Below the pieces are notes generated by a model. That model searched no databases. It saw only the letters and a program-made list of their open reading frames with translations, and had not been told where the DNA came from. A stretch of DNA of 64,000 bases from contig NMRA01000514.1 of assembly GCA_002633005.1 (NCBI GenBank), forward strand, positions 124,001 through 188,000. The letters are read 5' to 3'. The stretch is from Phoronis australis (lineage: Eukaryota > Phoronida > Phoronidae). Below, piece by piece: positions 49,409-59,435 of the stretch; position 1 is the stretch's first letter, and each line of letters starts with the position of its first letter. A program made the translations under genes and the position numbers.

Positions 49409-51086
49409 TCAAACACTAGAAGTAAACCGAATTCTTCTTCGCTTGAATGCGAAATGAACATATTTACATGTTGACCATATAAGATCTTTTTCCTCCATAG
49501 TCATGAGTCTGTGGAATTTTGTAACATTGGGATTGTTGTAGCTCCATGCAGGCAAATATCGTTTCCTAAGGTCATCGTAGAATGGGCATTCGATAACAAA
49601 ATGATATTCNNNNNNNNNNNNNNNNNNNNNNNNNNNNNNNNNNNNNNNNNNNNNNNNNNNNNNNNNNNNNNNNNNNNNNNNNNNNNNNNNNNNNNNNNNN
49701 NNNNNNNNNNNNNNNNNNNNNNNNNNNNNNNNNNNNNNNNNNNNNNNNNNNNNNNNNNNNNNNNNNNNNNNNNNNNNNNNNNNNNNNNNNNNNNNNNNNN
49801 NNNNNNNNNNNNNNNNNNNNNNNNNNNNNNNNNNNNNNNNNNNNNNNNNNNNNNNNNNNNNNNNNNNNNNNNNNNNNNNNNNNNNNNNNNNNNNNNNNNN
49901 NNNNNNNNNNNNNNNNNNNNNNNNNNNNNNNNNNNNNNNNNNNNNNNNNNNNNNNNNNNNNNNNNNNNNNNNNNNNNNNNNNNNNNNNNNNNNNNNNNNN
50001 NNNNNNNNNNNNNNNNNNNNNNNNNNNNNNNNNNNNNNNNNNNNNNNNNNNNNNNNNNNNNNNNNNNNNNNNNNNNNNNNNNNNNNNNNNNNNNNNNNNN
50101 NNNNNNNNNNNNNNNNNNNNNNNNNNNNNNNNNNNNNNNNNNNNNNNNNNNNNNNNNNNNNNNNNNNNNNNNNNNNNNNNNNNNNNNNNNNNNNNNNNNN
50201 NNNNNNNNNNNNNNNNNNNNNNNNNNNNNNNNNNNNNNNNNNNNNNNNNNNNNNNNNNNNNNNNNNNNNNNNNNNNNNNNNNNNNNNNNNNNNNNNNNNN
50301 NNNNNNNNNNNNNNNNNNNNNNNNNNNNNNNNNNNNNNNNNNNNNNNNNNNNNNTTTTTTAAGTTTCCATAATCCCTTCTAGCTTGTACATATAGAGTTC
50401 GGCAAATGTTTTCTCTCAGTGTTCCAATACTGAATCTAAAATTACATAATTTTTGCCTAACGACAGCTCTCATCTCCCTACAATCAGCGTCAAACCATTT
50501 GGGAAAACTAACTGGGTTATAAGATATGTTCACTTTTGGTTTTAACATGTCTGCAGCACATAATTTAATGGCTTCCATTAAACTTTCTACACTTGAATCT
50601 ATGGTCGAGGGTAAATGACTCTGCACGTCAGCGAGCAACTGATCCACCTCCGGGCTCGACCAGTTTTCTGCATATCTTAGGCTCAACCCCTCGTTCCATT
50701 TATAAACATTTTCATTCTGTTCACCTCGAGCCCAGTTGTTTTGCTGCGTCTTACACATACTAAAAATCAATGGAAAGTGCGCAGTCGATTCACATATTCC
50801 ACCGATTTCAAAACCATCCACACAGTACAATAAATCCTTGCTCATCATGACATAATCAACAACACTAGATCCATTATAAGTTACACATGTTACACTACCA
50901 ATGTCTGCATCTTTCCCTACTCTTCCATGCAGAATTCTTGTCTCATTTCTTTGACAAAAATCTAATAATTCTGTACCTAACTCATTTACCTCACCATTAT
51001 CTTGTGAGGTCCTACAACACAGGCGATCTTCTACATAACCAACACAATCATATACATATTCTAAAGGAACATCGTGAAATAAGATA
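49409..51086 (-). pseudogene. LINE ORF2 fragment: endonuclease and C-terminal knuckle
   Basis: This is the coding part of the element above. The visible protein has the endonuclease half with the catalytic-region Asp in SSVVDYV and His in STAHFPL, a linker of about 120 residues, the gap, and about 65 C-terminal residues ending KRRRIRFTSSV. No methionine opens the frame upstream; the first ATG at 50848 lies inside the endonuclease domain, so it is not a true start. The two visible parts stay in one frame only because the N-run length happens to allow it. A protein from here could not carry out target-primed reverse transcription. Confidence 0.7.
49610..50354. other. Assembly gap, 745 N, inside LINE
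   Basis: A run of N between the endonuclease linker and the C-terminal knuckle of the retrotransposon, where reverse transcriptase is expected. Confidence 1.
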
Positions 51087-51626
51087 TTTAGTTTTCAAGC
51101 AAAGTGGTTTCCCTGTTTCCATGCATTTGGTTGTTAGCAAAAACCAATTGAAAGATGGAGTTCGTTTGACACTAAATTCGTGGAGTACCGGACAAAGTGT
51201 TGAAAGGGGTTTGCCAGCTCTGTTAAAATTGAGACTCCTGGACACCTGCTGGTGCACTAAAGGGTCTGTTTGGAACAGAAATTATTTTCTGTTCCGGTAT
51301 GGAAATTTCAGACACGTCTTGAGTGGTTGGATAACCCAGTTCATAATTCACGTATTAGGGTAACGGAAATGCTCTTTGCATAAAACAAGAAATGACGCAA
51401 ATCCATTATCTTGACTCTTCAAAGATCATTTGTTTGAAATAAGGGACGAGTCAGAGAGCGATGACTGATGCTTTTACTACATTCGCACATTAATGAAATG
51501 AACAAGTGACGTAACTACTGTTACCTGGCAACTACTATTCAGGCAAAGTATCTACCAGAGCAATGAGCACTTGGAAGTTACATATAAAAAATCACGTGGC
51601 AAAACTGCAAAGTAATTCTAGTACAA

Positions 51627-51795
51627 GATGATCACTTACTTAGAGACGTGGTAGGTTGGTTGCAGACGTTTCGACCTGGTCCTCCATGTTTTTATCAATG
51701 AAAGGCGGGAAATCCCTCATTCGTTGATAAAGACCTGACGGACCAGGTCGAAACGTCTGCAACCAATCTACCACGTCTCTAAGTAAGTGGTCATC
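51627..51795. repeat. 169-bp hairpin with hammerhead-like core
   Basis: Arms of 55 bp at 51627-51681 and 51741-51795 are nearly perfect inverted repeats. The loop contains a further partial stem (TTTATCAATGAA with TTCGTTGATAAA). On the plus strand the right arm is entered through CCTGACGGACCAGGTCGAAACG, close to a hammerhead core (CUGANGA, short stem, GAAAC). The last A of CUGANGA is missing or G, so it is probably a relic. Sequences of this type occur in the repeats of some Penelope-like and SINE elements. Confidence 0.6.
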
Positions 51796-54589
51796 TTATA
51801 CTGCAATGCCTCTAGTGACCAATGACCAAACTTTTCTACAGAAAGTAATTCTAGCTTGGGATTAAAGATTAAGAAAAAATCGATCACCAAATTTTGCCAA
51901 ATTGATGTCGATTGGAAATAGTATTAATATCAGAGTGTGTGGTCAGCTACAGGTTTTGTAAAATGTCATGACCTAGGGTTAAAGTACATAATTGGTCTTG
52001 ATGTGATACTTGGAAAGATTGTTTGGTTTTAAAAGCATCAAACTACATGTAGGCCTGATAAGGTTTTGTATTATCAGGAGTCACAGTATTTGTTATAATA
52101 TCTGTTTTATCAAGTCCCGAGTATTAAGTGTGCCTCTTGGACGCCGAATTATGGTTTTCGTGACTTTCCGTAGATTTCGTTTTCAACCGTATAGTCATGA
52201 TGGTGGAGCTTATCTTGCTTGTTTCTACTGCATTGTTACATTCCTATAAGACTATACTATATGCACACGTGAGGTGACCAAAAATGTTTGTGTTCCTAGA
52301 GGAACTTGACAAGTAAGATATAACGTTGGTATTAGGTGAAAGAAAAAGTGACGTAATTAGTTATAGGTCGTGTACAGGCATACAAAGGTGTACTAATTAC
52401 CAGGACTGTATTAATTACGCAGTCGATATGATATTGATTTTACACGCCTGCATCATTCGTTACACTTATTCATTATACCTCATTTCCAATCTAAAAATTC
52501 CTATGTGGAAATGGAAATTTAATCAAATTCCGCGTATTACCAGAAATCAATAATTCCAGTTTATCGGTGGCTCCATTAAAGTTTGAGTTAATGAACACTG
52601 TTTCATGAAACGTGCCCTGTTATATGTAGTCTAGCCTAGCATTAGTAATACTACTTCTAACTCAAGCCCATAGGCGGATCCAGGATATCGACCACAGGTC
52701 TCGAAGGACAAACCATGTCGGGACAATTTTGGTAGTACCCTACCCCCATCTCCTAGGGGCTAAGAGTTATAAGGTCCACGGGCGTGGGGTCTAAGACACT
52801 CCCCAATATTTGCTGGTTCACATTATGGCAACGGTATCGGGTATTTGGGTTGGATCTTGAGTTGCACTAAGAGGGACCCCAACGTCGATGAACGAAGGGG
52901 TATGTGCGTGGTGATTGGCAAAGTTGAACAGATGGGACATTGACGTGTCTAAAAATTTGAAGAACACCACCTGGAGATTGGTTGGTGGGAACTGAGTACT
53001 CATGAGTTGCCGGTACTGGAGGTTAATGTGAAGGCCCATGATTTGTCGGTGGCGCTTTTATCGACGCCCAATTCAAAATGTTAGGTTCGCTTATGCTGTC
53101 ACATCCGATACTGTGCTATCGTACGCAGTCTAATTCTACGCGCACGTGAAATTAGGTTGGCCTAAGGCCATTGAATGAAGTTGTGGAAACTACGCTGCTC
53201 CCCGGTGACATTAGAAAAGAAATCAAAGCGGCATGCTACCCATTTGGAAACAATCATAGTGGCCACAGTGCAAACATAACTTGTTATTAAATAGTGCTGG
53301 TAATCACTTCTGCATGAAGTCTGTTTAGCCATAACGAATATTATTGAAGCTTTGCTAAGAAACAAAACGTACACCGTGATATATTTCATTAAGCTCACTC
53401 TTCACAACATTTTTTCCTAATAGTACCTAATCAGCCTGGACAAATGACCTATTTCATGGAGAAGCGTGTAGTTGCGTTGTACATGGCGTTGGTAGAAATT
53501 TGGTTAAGTACTCATTTGTCAAATGTTCTTACGCGACTAGGGTGACGTTTTCGTTGGACTAGCGTAGAATAGTTTGCCACTGCGAAGGCACGCAAGCATA
53601 GAGTTGGGGAAAAACTGCGTGTTCCTGCGTTCAGTGCTTTCCGCCGACAGTACGCGAAAAAAAATAACCCTGTTCAATTTTTGCCGTCCGTCTCGCGTAC
53701 CCTGTGCGTGATGCCAAAAATGAATCCAATGTAAACACAACGTAGTGCAAGCTCGACTTACTTAGTACGCCATAATTGTGATTACGACGCAGGTCCGTTG
53801 TGGAAACCCCTTAATAAGAGTTAGATAAGTAGGTACCTTTACCATTGGCCTTGTTCCGTATTCCCATGAAGGAGAAGTAGACTTGAAAAAATGGAATTCG
53901 CTATAATTGCTTGGGACTATGCTCGCAGCATTAAGGGACCTTGACCTTGAAAAGTCAGCTTGTAGTTGTTGATCTCAAGCGTTATAGAACTACCATTTTA
54001 ATTTGATTAAGTATTGGGCAGTTTGAGAAGATTTTAAGACTATAAGTGATCTCAAACCAGAGTAAGTTTTTGTGCCAGGCTCCAATACTGGAATATTAGA
54101 CACCACTGGTGGTTCACTTGGACTTTTTAAATACGAAAGTCACAAATTGTCAAACTTTGAAATGCTTTGATCCAATAGTTTTTAGAAATGAGAAGTTACT
54201 TTTGTAACAACAAAATAACGTTGCCGTCTATCTGAAGGCTCTGAGTTTGATGGTTATGAATTTCGCACTACTCCACAATTCTTTTTTGCCAAAAACATTT
54301 AGCAAAGCTTACGGCTTCTGTATTATGACAGCCAGTGCGTACTACCGACCAATACTGAAATGTTTGTAACGACTTTACATGGCTGTAAATTATACACGTG
54401 ATCTCATTTCCTCGTATTCTCGGAGAATTTGTCGTAGCTGGTTTTCTTAAGACAACAATTTTGTTTCCGTTTGAAAAAATCTATATGATAACTACTGTGC
54501 TACTCACTTTAGCCGGTGATAATTTCTCTGTGATCCCTCTCAGCCAATAATACCGACTTACGGGTAAGGCGAAAACGTTGGTGGTGATG
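51796..54589. other. No supported gene
   Basis: Apart from the hAT-like end at 52672, only short frames without recognised domains. Confidence 0.5.
52672..52810 (+). mobile_element. hAT-like terminal sequence, second copy
   Basis: GGCGGATCCAGGATATC matches the sequence at 10482 in all but one base over 17, followed by a similarly C/G-rich stretch (CCCCATCTCCTAGGGG). The right boundary is not defined. Confidence 0.35.
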
Positions 54590-54950
54590 GAGTGCTTCTC
54601 CAATGCACTACGTCGGTAATGCTCTAGGCACAAGCTATTCTGAACTTTTTGCGGGTAGCGAAAATCGATGCGTGCGCATCACAAAGCATAGAATTGTGGG
54701 ATATCGCATCTCTAATCCAGTGTCCAGAATACGTATCACGCTATCTGCACGGAAATTTTATGGTTGTTTTTAGGTAGTCACTACATGTAGCTGTTTCTTC
54801 ATATATCAATGGTAAATTAAGCTTGTAGCTAATTGAATTACTACTGAGCCGAAGTGAACGTAACATGTCGTAAACCTACGAATACCGTCGTTTCTGCTCG
54901 GGATGACCACTATCCCATAATCCTTTGTTCATGACGTCTGTCGCATTGCG
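54590..54950 (+). repeat. Dispersed repeat B, copy 2
   Basis: Counterpart of 8090-8390 in the same orientation. The exact 20-bp core is followed by TAATCCAGTGTCCAGAA and, about 230 bp on, CCCATAATCCTTTGTTCATG. Confidence 0.45.
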
Positions 54951-56857
54951 TAAACCGTGTGAGAGCAAGGAAGGTTGTGCGATTTGACCTAATTGAGAAT
55001 CCATAGCAACAAGACTCTTCAGATGGTCAACGTCATTATATGATCAATCGCTGAAGCGTGCCGTCTATCGAATAACGATAGGTTCAGATTGCACAAGTGA
55101 TTGCATGTAACTGCCTTGATGGAAGGACACGCTAGCTTTGAATAATTGCTATGAGGTTTCAACGACAGTGGATTTTTACATGTGCTTTTGAAATTATCGA
55201 CTTTCACAGAGATATACCCTAGACCTTGAGACTTAGGGAAGAAGTTGAGGATAGTTTTGTTGATTTTGTTCGAGAAACTTCTTCTCGCAAACATGTCGTT
55301 TTTATTAAACGGCGTGAATATGAGTCTGCATACCTGCATGGCTTAGTCTTCTCTGGACACAAAAACAATAGAACGAATGTAGAGAAAGCAAAACCTATGT
55401 AATTGATCGGTTTTTTGTTAATCCTTAAAATGAAATAATAACACGTACGATAAATTGATTATGCATTTTACGATAGGCTAAGTGTAACCACACGCTATGT
55501 AAAAGTATCTAGTATTCATGATCATGTGGAGAAGTTCTCGCTTACACTGGTCACTGTTCTGATTCCCTAAGCTCCAGACAACTATTATGATGCCTATTCA
55601 GCACGCCTTTGGTATTGAGGTAGATCTGAGCTAATGAAGTGGAAAGGTAATAGCTAGCACTACTTTCTTAACAATGGTGGTTGTTATTACACCCAAGTTG
55701 TGTTTCTCTGCCGTTTTCATGGAATTAAAGCCCGCAATGTGGAGAGTGGTTTTAACGTGGTACAATTTTAATATTACAAAAGACTAAAAGTTTATTTGTG
55801 TTGATCGTGACAAAGGGCCATTTCCCAAAAGAAAGTTGGTTTTACATATGTTTCATACCTGTTTTGATTACTTCATTTTTAATACTCCTGTCTACTTTTT
55901 TTTCTTACCGGTTAGGGATGCTATCTTTTCATTTTATTTTTAAACGAAGTATGAAAAGAACTTAGAAGTCAGTTATGAACCCATCCCTGAATTTTCCAGA
56001 TTACAGCTACACCAAACATGCCACAGTAAACAAAACTACACGTGTCATTAGTTCAAGTTCAATCTTTATTTGAACTCAAATCATGAAATATATACAAAAG
56101 TGAAAATATGGTGATAGCCAAACTGCAGATTTGGAACCTCTGGGCAATTTTGGTTGCAGTAACTATATAACTATCCTAGCTTTTCCTCAGTCATAAAAAA
56201 TGAAATCACAGCTCTTGCCCACCGATAAACCTCATTCACTGCTTGCACTCTCTCGTTGACTACAAAGCTAGTCATCTTCTTGCTTTCACAGGTGTTCCAT
56301 TACAACTACAAGCTGACTATTGAAATTGGCCCATTTCCGCGAATATCAGTTTTCCGGTTAGTGTACTACTCCTCGAGTAAAGTAGTTCGGCATTCTCTGA
56401 GCCATGAGCTATGTTTTAAAAGTTATTTACATCTAATTTAGTCACTGTGTGCTGTTTATAGATGTTTCAACGTAGCTTAGTTGTATATTAAAATAATAAT
56501 CAACGTGATATTGTTAACCCTGATCAGCGTTTGTAATTCCACCACGCACAGTCGTTTATCTTTAATCGTACCCAATGTTCGTAGTTTTAAGCTTAATAGC
56601 TCATCGATTTTTAAAAATCGAAAACCAAACTTGGTTGTTTTTTCCACCTGAACACAGCTGTGGTATTTGTTTTTAACGAAAACTGTTGGTTAATGCATTT
56701 TGAAAATTCGCCAGTATATACAGGCATAGTTGTTTACTACAGTTTATGGTCGGGTAATTACACTTAAAGGTAACTGTATTTTATTCTGAATAAAGTTTGG
56801 ATAGTTTTCTATGAGTTTTTGATTAATTCCACAAATAATTCAACATCAAAAAGTAAA
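54951..56857. other. No supported gene
   Basis: AT-rich sequence up to the target-site duplication of the P-like element; nothing coding supported. Confidence 0.5.
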
Positions 56858-56864
56858 CTTGTAT
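56858..56864. repeat. Target-site duplication, left copy (CTTGTAT)
   Basis: This 7-bp word directly precedes the left inverted repeat and is repeated at 59429-59435 directly after the right one. Confidence 0.6.
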
Positions 56865-56972
56865 CAAGGAGTGTAGTAGTATAGGAGAGTTCACTTGTGA
56901 GTTCGCTGTTACCGCTACTACTAGCGCCGCCAAGTGGTGAACAAGCTACGATCAACCAGGAAGCGCCAAACA

Positions 56973-57100
56973 ATGGGGACGGACGCATTTTGCAGTGCGA
57001 TAAATTGCATGAATTCATCCACGAAAACTGTCTGTTGTCTGCAGTGTAGGCTAGACCTACTGGGCAGCCGGCGGAAGAGGACTATGATTAACGTACGATG
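56973..57100 (+). pseudogene. THAP domain, N-terminal zinc-ligand part
   Basis: An ATG at 56973, about 80 bp inside the left end of the P-like element, opens MGTDAFCSAINCMNSSTKT. This matches the start of a C2CH THAP finger, with Cys-x4-Cys in CSAINC. After about residue 19 the similarity stops. That could be a splice boundary (a GT follows at about 57022) or decay. The frame stays open to 57329, with an RRKR patch, but without the usual F-x-F-P segment. An upstream in-frame start at 56934 is possible. Confidence 0.55.
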
Positions 57101-57508
57101 TGATCGTCAGCTTTTTGGATACTTGCAGTCCATGTATTCCAAATCAAAATGTCACTTTAACGATCGCAGGGATAATTTTAGGAAAACATTCCCATGGCCA
57201 TGGGTGAATATGAATCGTGGTGACACGGCCATGGCACAATCACAGCCACAGGCCACAGGGCCTTTTAAGTCTTTCATTAGTCAAGTCAGAGAATCTGTGG
57301 GTCTCGGTGAAAAGTTGTGCAGCCCTTAAAATATCCGTGGATCGACATTTGAGTCCTAGTTTTTTTAGTTGACACCAAGACGCTTTTGTCTCTATCACAA
57401 TCACAGTACGACAGGACTTCTGTAGTGTAGTTTAGTGTAGGCTACCAGTCTCTGTGAACCTGGTGAGTATGAGGTTTGTTCCTGAGTCTCTCATTGATTT
57501 CTGTTCAG

Positions 57509-57690
57509 GTGCAAGCACTGGGAGCCGACCTTATGAATAGAGTGCATCCTACTTGTCCAAGAACTGCAACTTATGCTCTCATCACTTCGAGGAGTCCATG
57601 TTGATGAATGAAGAACAAGCTGGTATTGAATGCAGTGCCCGAGCAGTATTTGATGTCCCCAGTCCACCAAAAATGAAGACGTCAAAAAGT
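57509..57690 (+). pseudogene. THAP domain, C-terminal part, frameshifted
   Basis: A CAG acceptor-like site at 57506-57508 precedes VQALGADLMNRVHPT in one frame. A different frame then continues with SKNCNLCSHHFEESM. Together these resemble the second half of a THAP finger: helix, W/P region, then Cys-x2-His in CSHH followed by F. The frames differ, so there is a 1-nt indel near 57553. Downstream, ARAVFDVPSPPK stands where THAP domains have AVPTIF and a proline-rich exit. With the fragment at 56973 it would supply all four zinc ligands, but the frameshift and the missing middle make this a pseudogene unless the indel is a sequence error. Confidence 0.55.
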
Positions 57691-57812
57691 TCTACGGAAA
57701 TTATGTTACAGCTGTGGAATAGGCTTTTTGCATTTCTGATTATCGTCTCACAAAGCAAGTACTGGAACATCACGTGTAGAAAGGACAATTAGTCAAAATC
57801 TGGTTTTCGTAT

Positions 57813-57965
57813 TTTACTAAGGTTGATCAGATTGAAACATTTTATGAATGGTTAGCCTGTGATTTGAAGAGAGCCAAAGTGAAACTGATGGGTCTTTTAG
57901 AGTCTGAATGGTGGGCTGACATTTTGTTAAACCCAAGCTATCCATATCATTTTGCTTCTCAATGA
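57813..57965 (+). pseudogene. Possible transposase remnant, unrecognised
   Basis: A 50-codon frame ending TGA at 57963-57965 reads like protein (FTKVDQIETFYEWLACDL, then SEWWADILL). It shares its frame with the first THAP fragment and lies inside the P-like element, so it may be a decayed stretch of transposase. No catalytic residue can be assigned and I do not recognise the family. It may be chance. Confidence 0.2.
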
Positions 57966-58390
57966 CACTGAAACACCTCTGTGAGTAAATTAGTTATCAG
58001 CTTCAACGCATTTCGTTGGCAAAAAGAGCTGTTGTTTTCTAGTGAATAGAGAGTGAGAAGGTTGGTTAGATTTTCTTGTTGTATTGGTGTATGTGTTGCC
58101 TATTTTGTACGTTTTTGGAGATTGTGATTAATTTAAGCTCCAGTTGTGGCTAAGTAACAAATATGATCTTGTGGTCTAGCTTTAGCTTACCTGAAATATT
58201 TACTGTTATTGATAATATGAACAGTGGGTATAGAAAATAAAAATTTTAGTTTTATCATCCATTAAAAGTCTTTTTAATTCAGTTTTGTATGAAGTTGTGT
58301 GGCTAGTGAATATTTTGATTGCTGTTCAGCACCTCTTAACTTTTTTGTCATGACATTTTGAGCTTGGACTGGTTATGGTGGGGATATACT

Positions 58391-58582
58391 CAATGTGGGG
58401 GGGGGCTCGAATTCCCGACGATGTAGACCTTTTGCTAACAAGTGAGTGGGCGGACTAAAAAAAAAAAAAACGGGGACCACCACTGTGAATTGCGCGTTTC
58501 CGTTTCTTTAGTGGACTTTTGTCCCATTTTCTCGGACTTTTTGTCTCGTTCAAGCCCCCCGAGCCCCCTGGGTGCGCGCGTG
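58391..58582 (-). mobile_element. MITE family with CATGCGCGCACCCAG ends, copy 3, nested
   Basis: The reverse-orientation copy: its end at 58565-58582 reads inverted as CGCGCGCACCCAGGGGGCTC, and it contains GACCTTTTGCTAACA and GGGCGGACTAA. It lies inside the P-like element, so it inserted later. Confidence 0.6.
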
Positions 58583-58854
58583 GGAGAGTGCAATCGAGTT
58601 TACCCTATGCTGGAATGTCTAAGAAATAATGGGATGTTCTAAAATTATATTACGATTTTGTGGTAGTGATGAATTGCTTTCTTCTTCTTACATGTGTAAC
58701 ACCCACTACACCAAACAATCATTCACATTGTTAGTATCCTGGTGCATTGAATAAGGAACACATGCGAAATTGGGTGGAGGTGAAACCAGCAGTGAGCTGG
58801 GAGCAACATGTTTGTCAATGGTCAGGGGAGCAACCAAAATTTATGACAATGGGA

Positions 58855-58990
58855 ATGGCTCAACACCCATGTGGCATACCCCATTGGTTTTTACCTGTTT
58901 AGCACTCCTCCCATGTAACCCCCCTGGGAGATGGTCAACACCCATTTGGCGCCCACATGGGTTTTGCCTTGTACCCCCTTAGCTGTCACC
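58855..58990 (+). repeat. Two-copy tandem repeat inside P-like element
   Basis: CAACACCCATGTGGC and, about 75 bp later, CAACACCCATTTGGC, each followed by a GGTTTT and TACCCC/CACTCC-type stretch. Confidence 0.5.
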
Positions 58991-59428
58991 CGTGGGGAAT
59001 TACCCTCTGAACCCCTAGGAGCAATCATTCAAATTTTATTGTCCATGGAGGTATGAACTGTTATAAGGAAAGATAATTTGCCTTGCTAAGAACTCAAACA
59101 TGAAACAAAACCTTGATAGATTTTGAAGGGAGTTTCAAAAGAATAAAAACAAATACACTTTAATATTGATTAAAATACACATTTTCATTTTCATTCGATT
59201 ATAAGTGGATGTTAGTTTACGTATTCTAACCATTTTCAATCACACAGTAATTTTATTGCATGTTGAACGTCATTAAAGGATGAATTCATCAGTGTTTACA
59301 TTGTTCAGACTGCGCTCCTAAGTAAGTATTGATTATTCACCGCTTGGAGCGCTAGTGTTTCGACCGGTAACCATTGCGGCGAATGGTAAAATGGCGGAGT
59401 GAACTCTCCTATACTCGTACACTCCTTG

Positions 59429-59435
59429 CTTGTAT
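59429..59435. repeat. Target-site duplication, right copy (CTTGTAT)
   Basis: Matches 56858-56864 exactly and sits immediately outside the right inverted repeat of the P-like element. Confidence 0.6.

Larger units (their letters stand above)
49335..51086 (-). mobile_element. 5'-truncated CR1/L2-type non-LTR retrotransposon, RT hidden by gap
   Basis: On the minus strand the open frame from about 51086 encodes the C-terminal half of an apurinic-type endonuclease (NELGTELLDFC, RILHGRVGKD, SSVVDYV, then STAHFPL where the family usually has SDH). A basic linker follows (FPKWFDADCREMR, then RRDYGNL) of the kind that precedes reverse transcriptase. The next 745 bases are N. After them comes a LINE C-terminal motif (EYHFVIECPFYDDLRKRYL, an H/C-type knuckle), ending at 49409. 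A 3' tail with GGCCGGAGGCCTAGTTATTG and AATAAA follows to about 49335. The start is truncated: an in-frame TGA lies just upstream near 51090 and the N-terminal endonuclease motifs are missing. The gap is shorter than a full RT domain would need, so either its length is nominal or the copy has an internal deletion. This is a dead copy. CR1 versus L2 versus related clades cannot be settled here. Confidence 0.8.
56865..59428 (+). mobile_element. P-element-like DNA transposon, degraded, with intact ends
   Basis: The two ends are 31-bp inverted repeats at 56865-56895 and 59398-59428, both starting CAAGGAGTGTA on their own strand and matching at 29 of 31 positions. Weaker similarity continues inward for about 50 bp. 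Each end is flanked by the same 7-bp word CTTGTAT (56858-56864 and 59429-59435), a target-site duplication. Just inside the left end are remnants of a THAP zinc finger, the DNA-binding domain of P-element transposases. The P superfamily has TIRs of this length and usually 8-bp duplications, so 7 bp is slightly off. Kolobok also carries THAP but targets TTAA, which is absent. No RNase-H-like transposase core is recognisable. A copy of the CATGCGCGCACCCAG MITE family (58391-58582) is inserted inside. The element is probably inactive. Confidence 0.6.

Noticed and set aside
50887-51363. 158-codon plus-strand frame
   Set aside because: Its first 200 bases are antisense to the LINE endonuclease.
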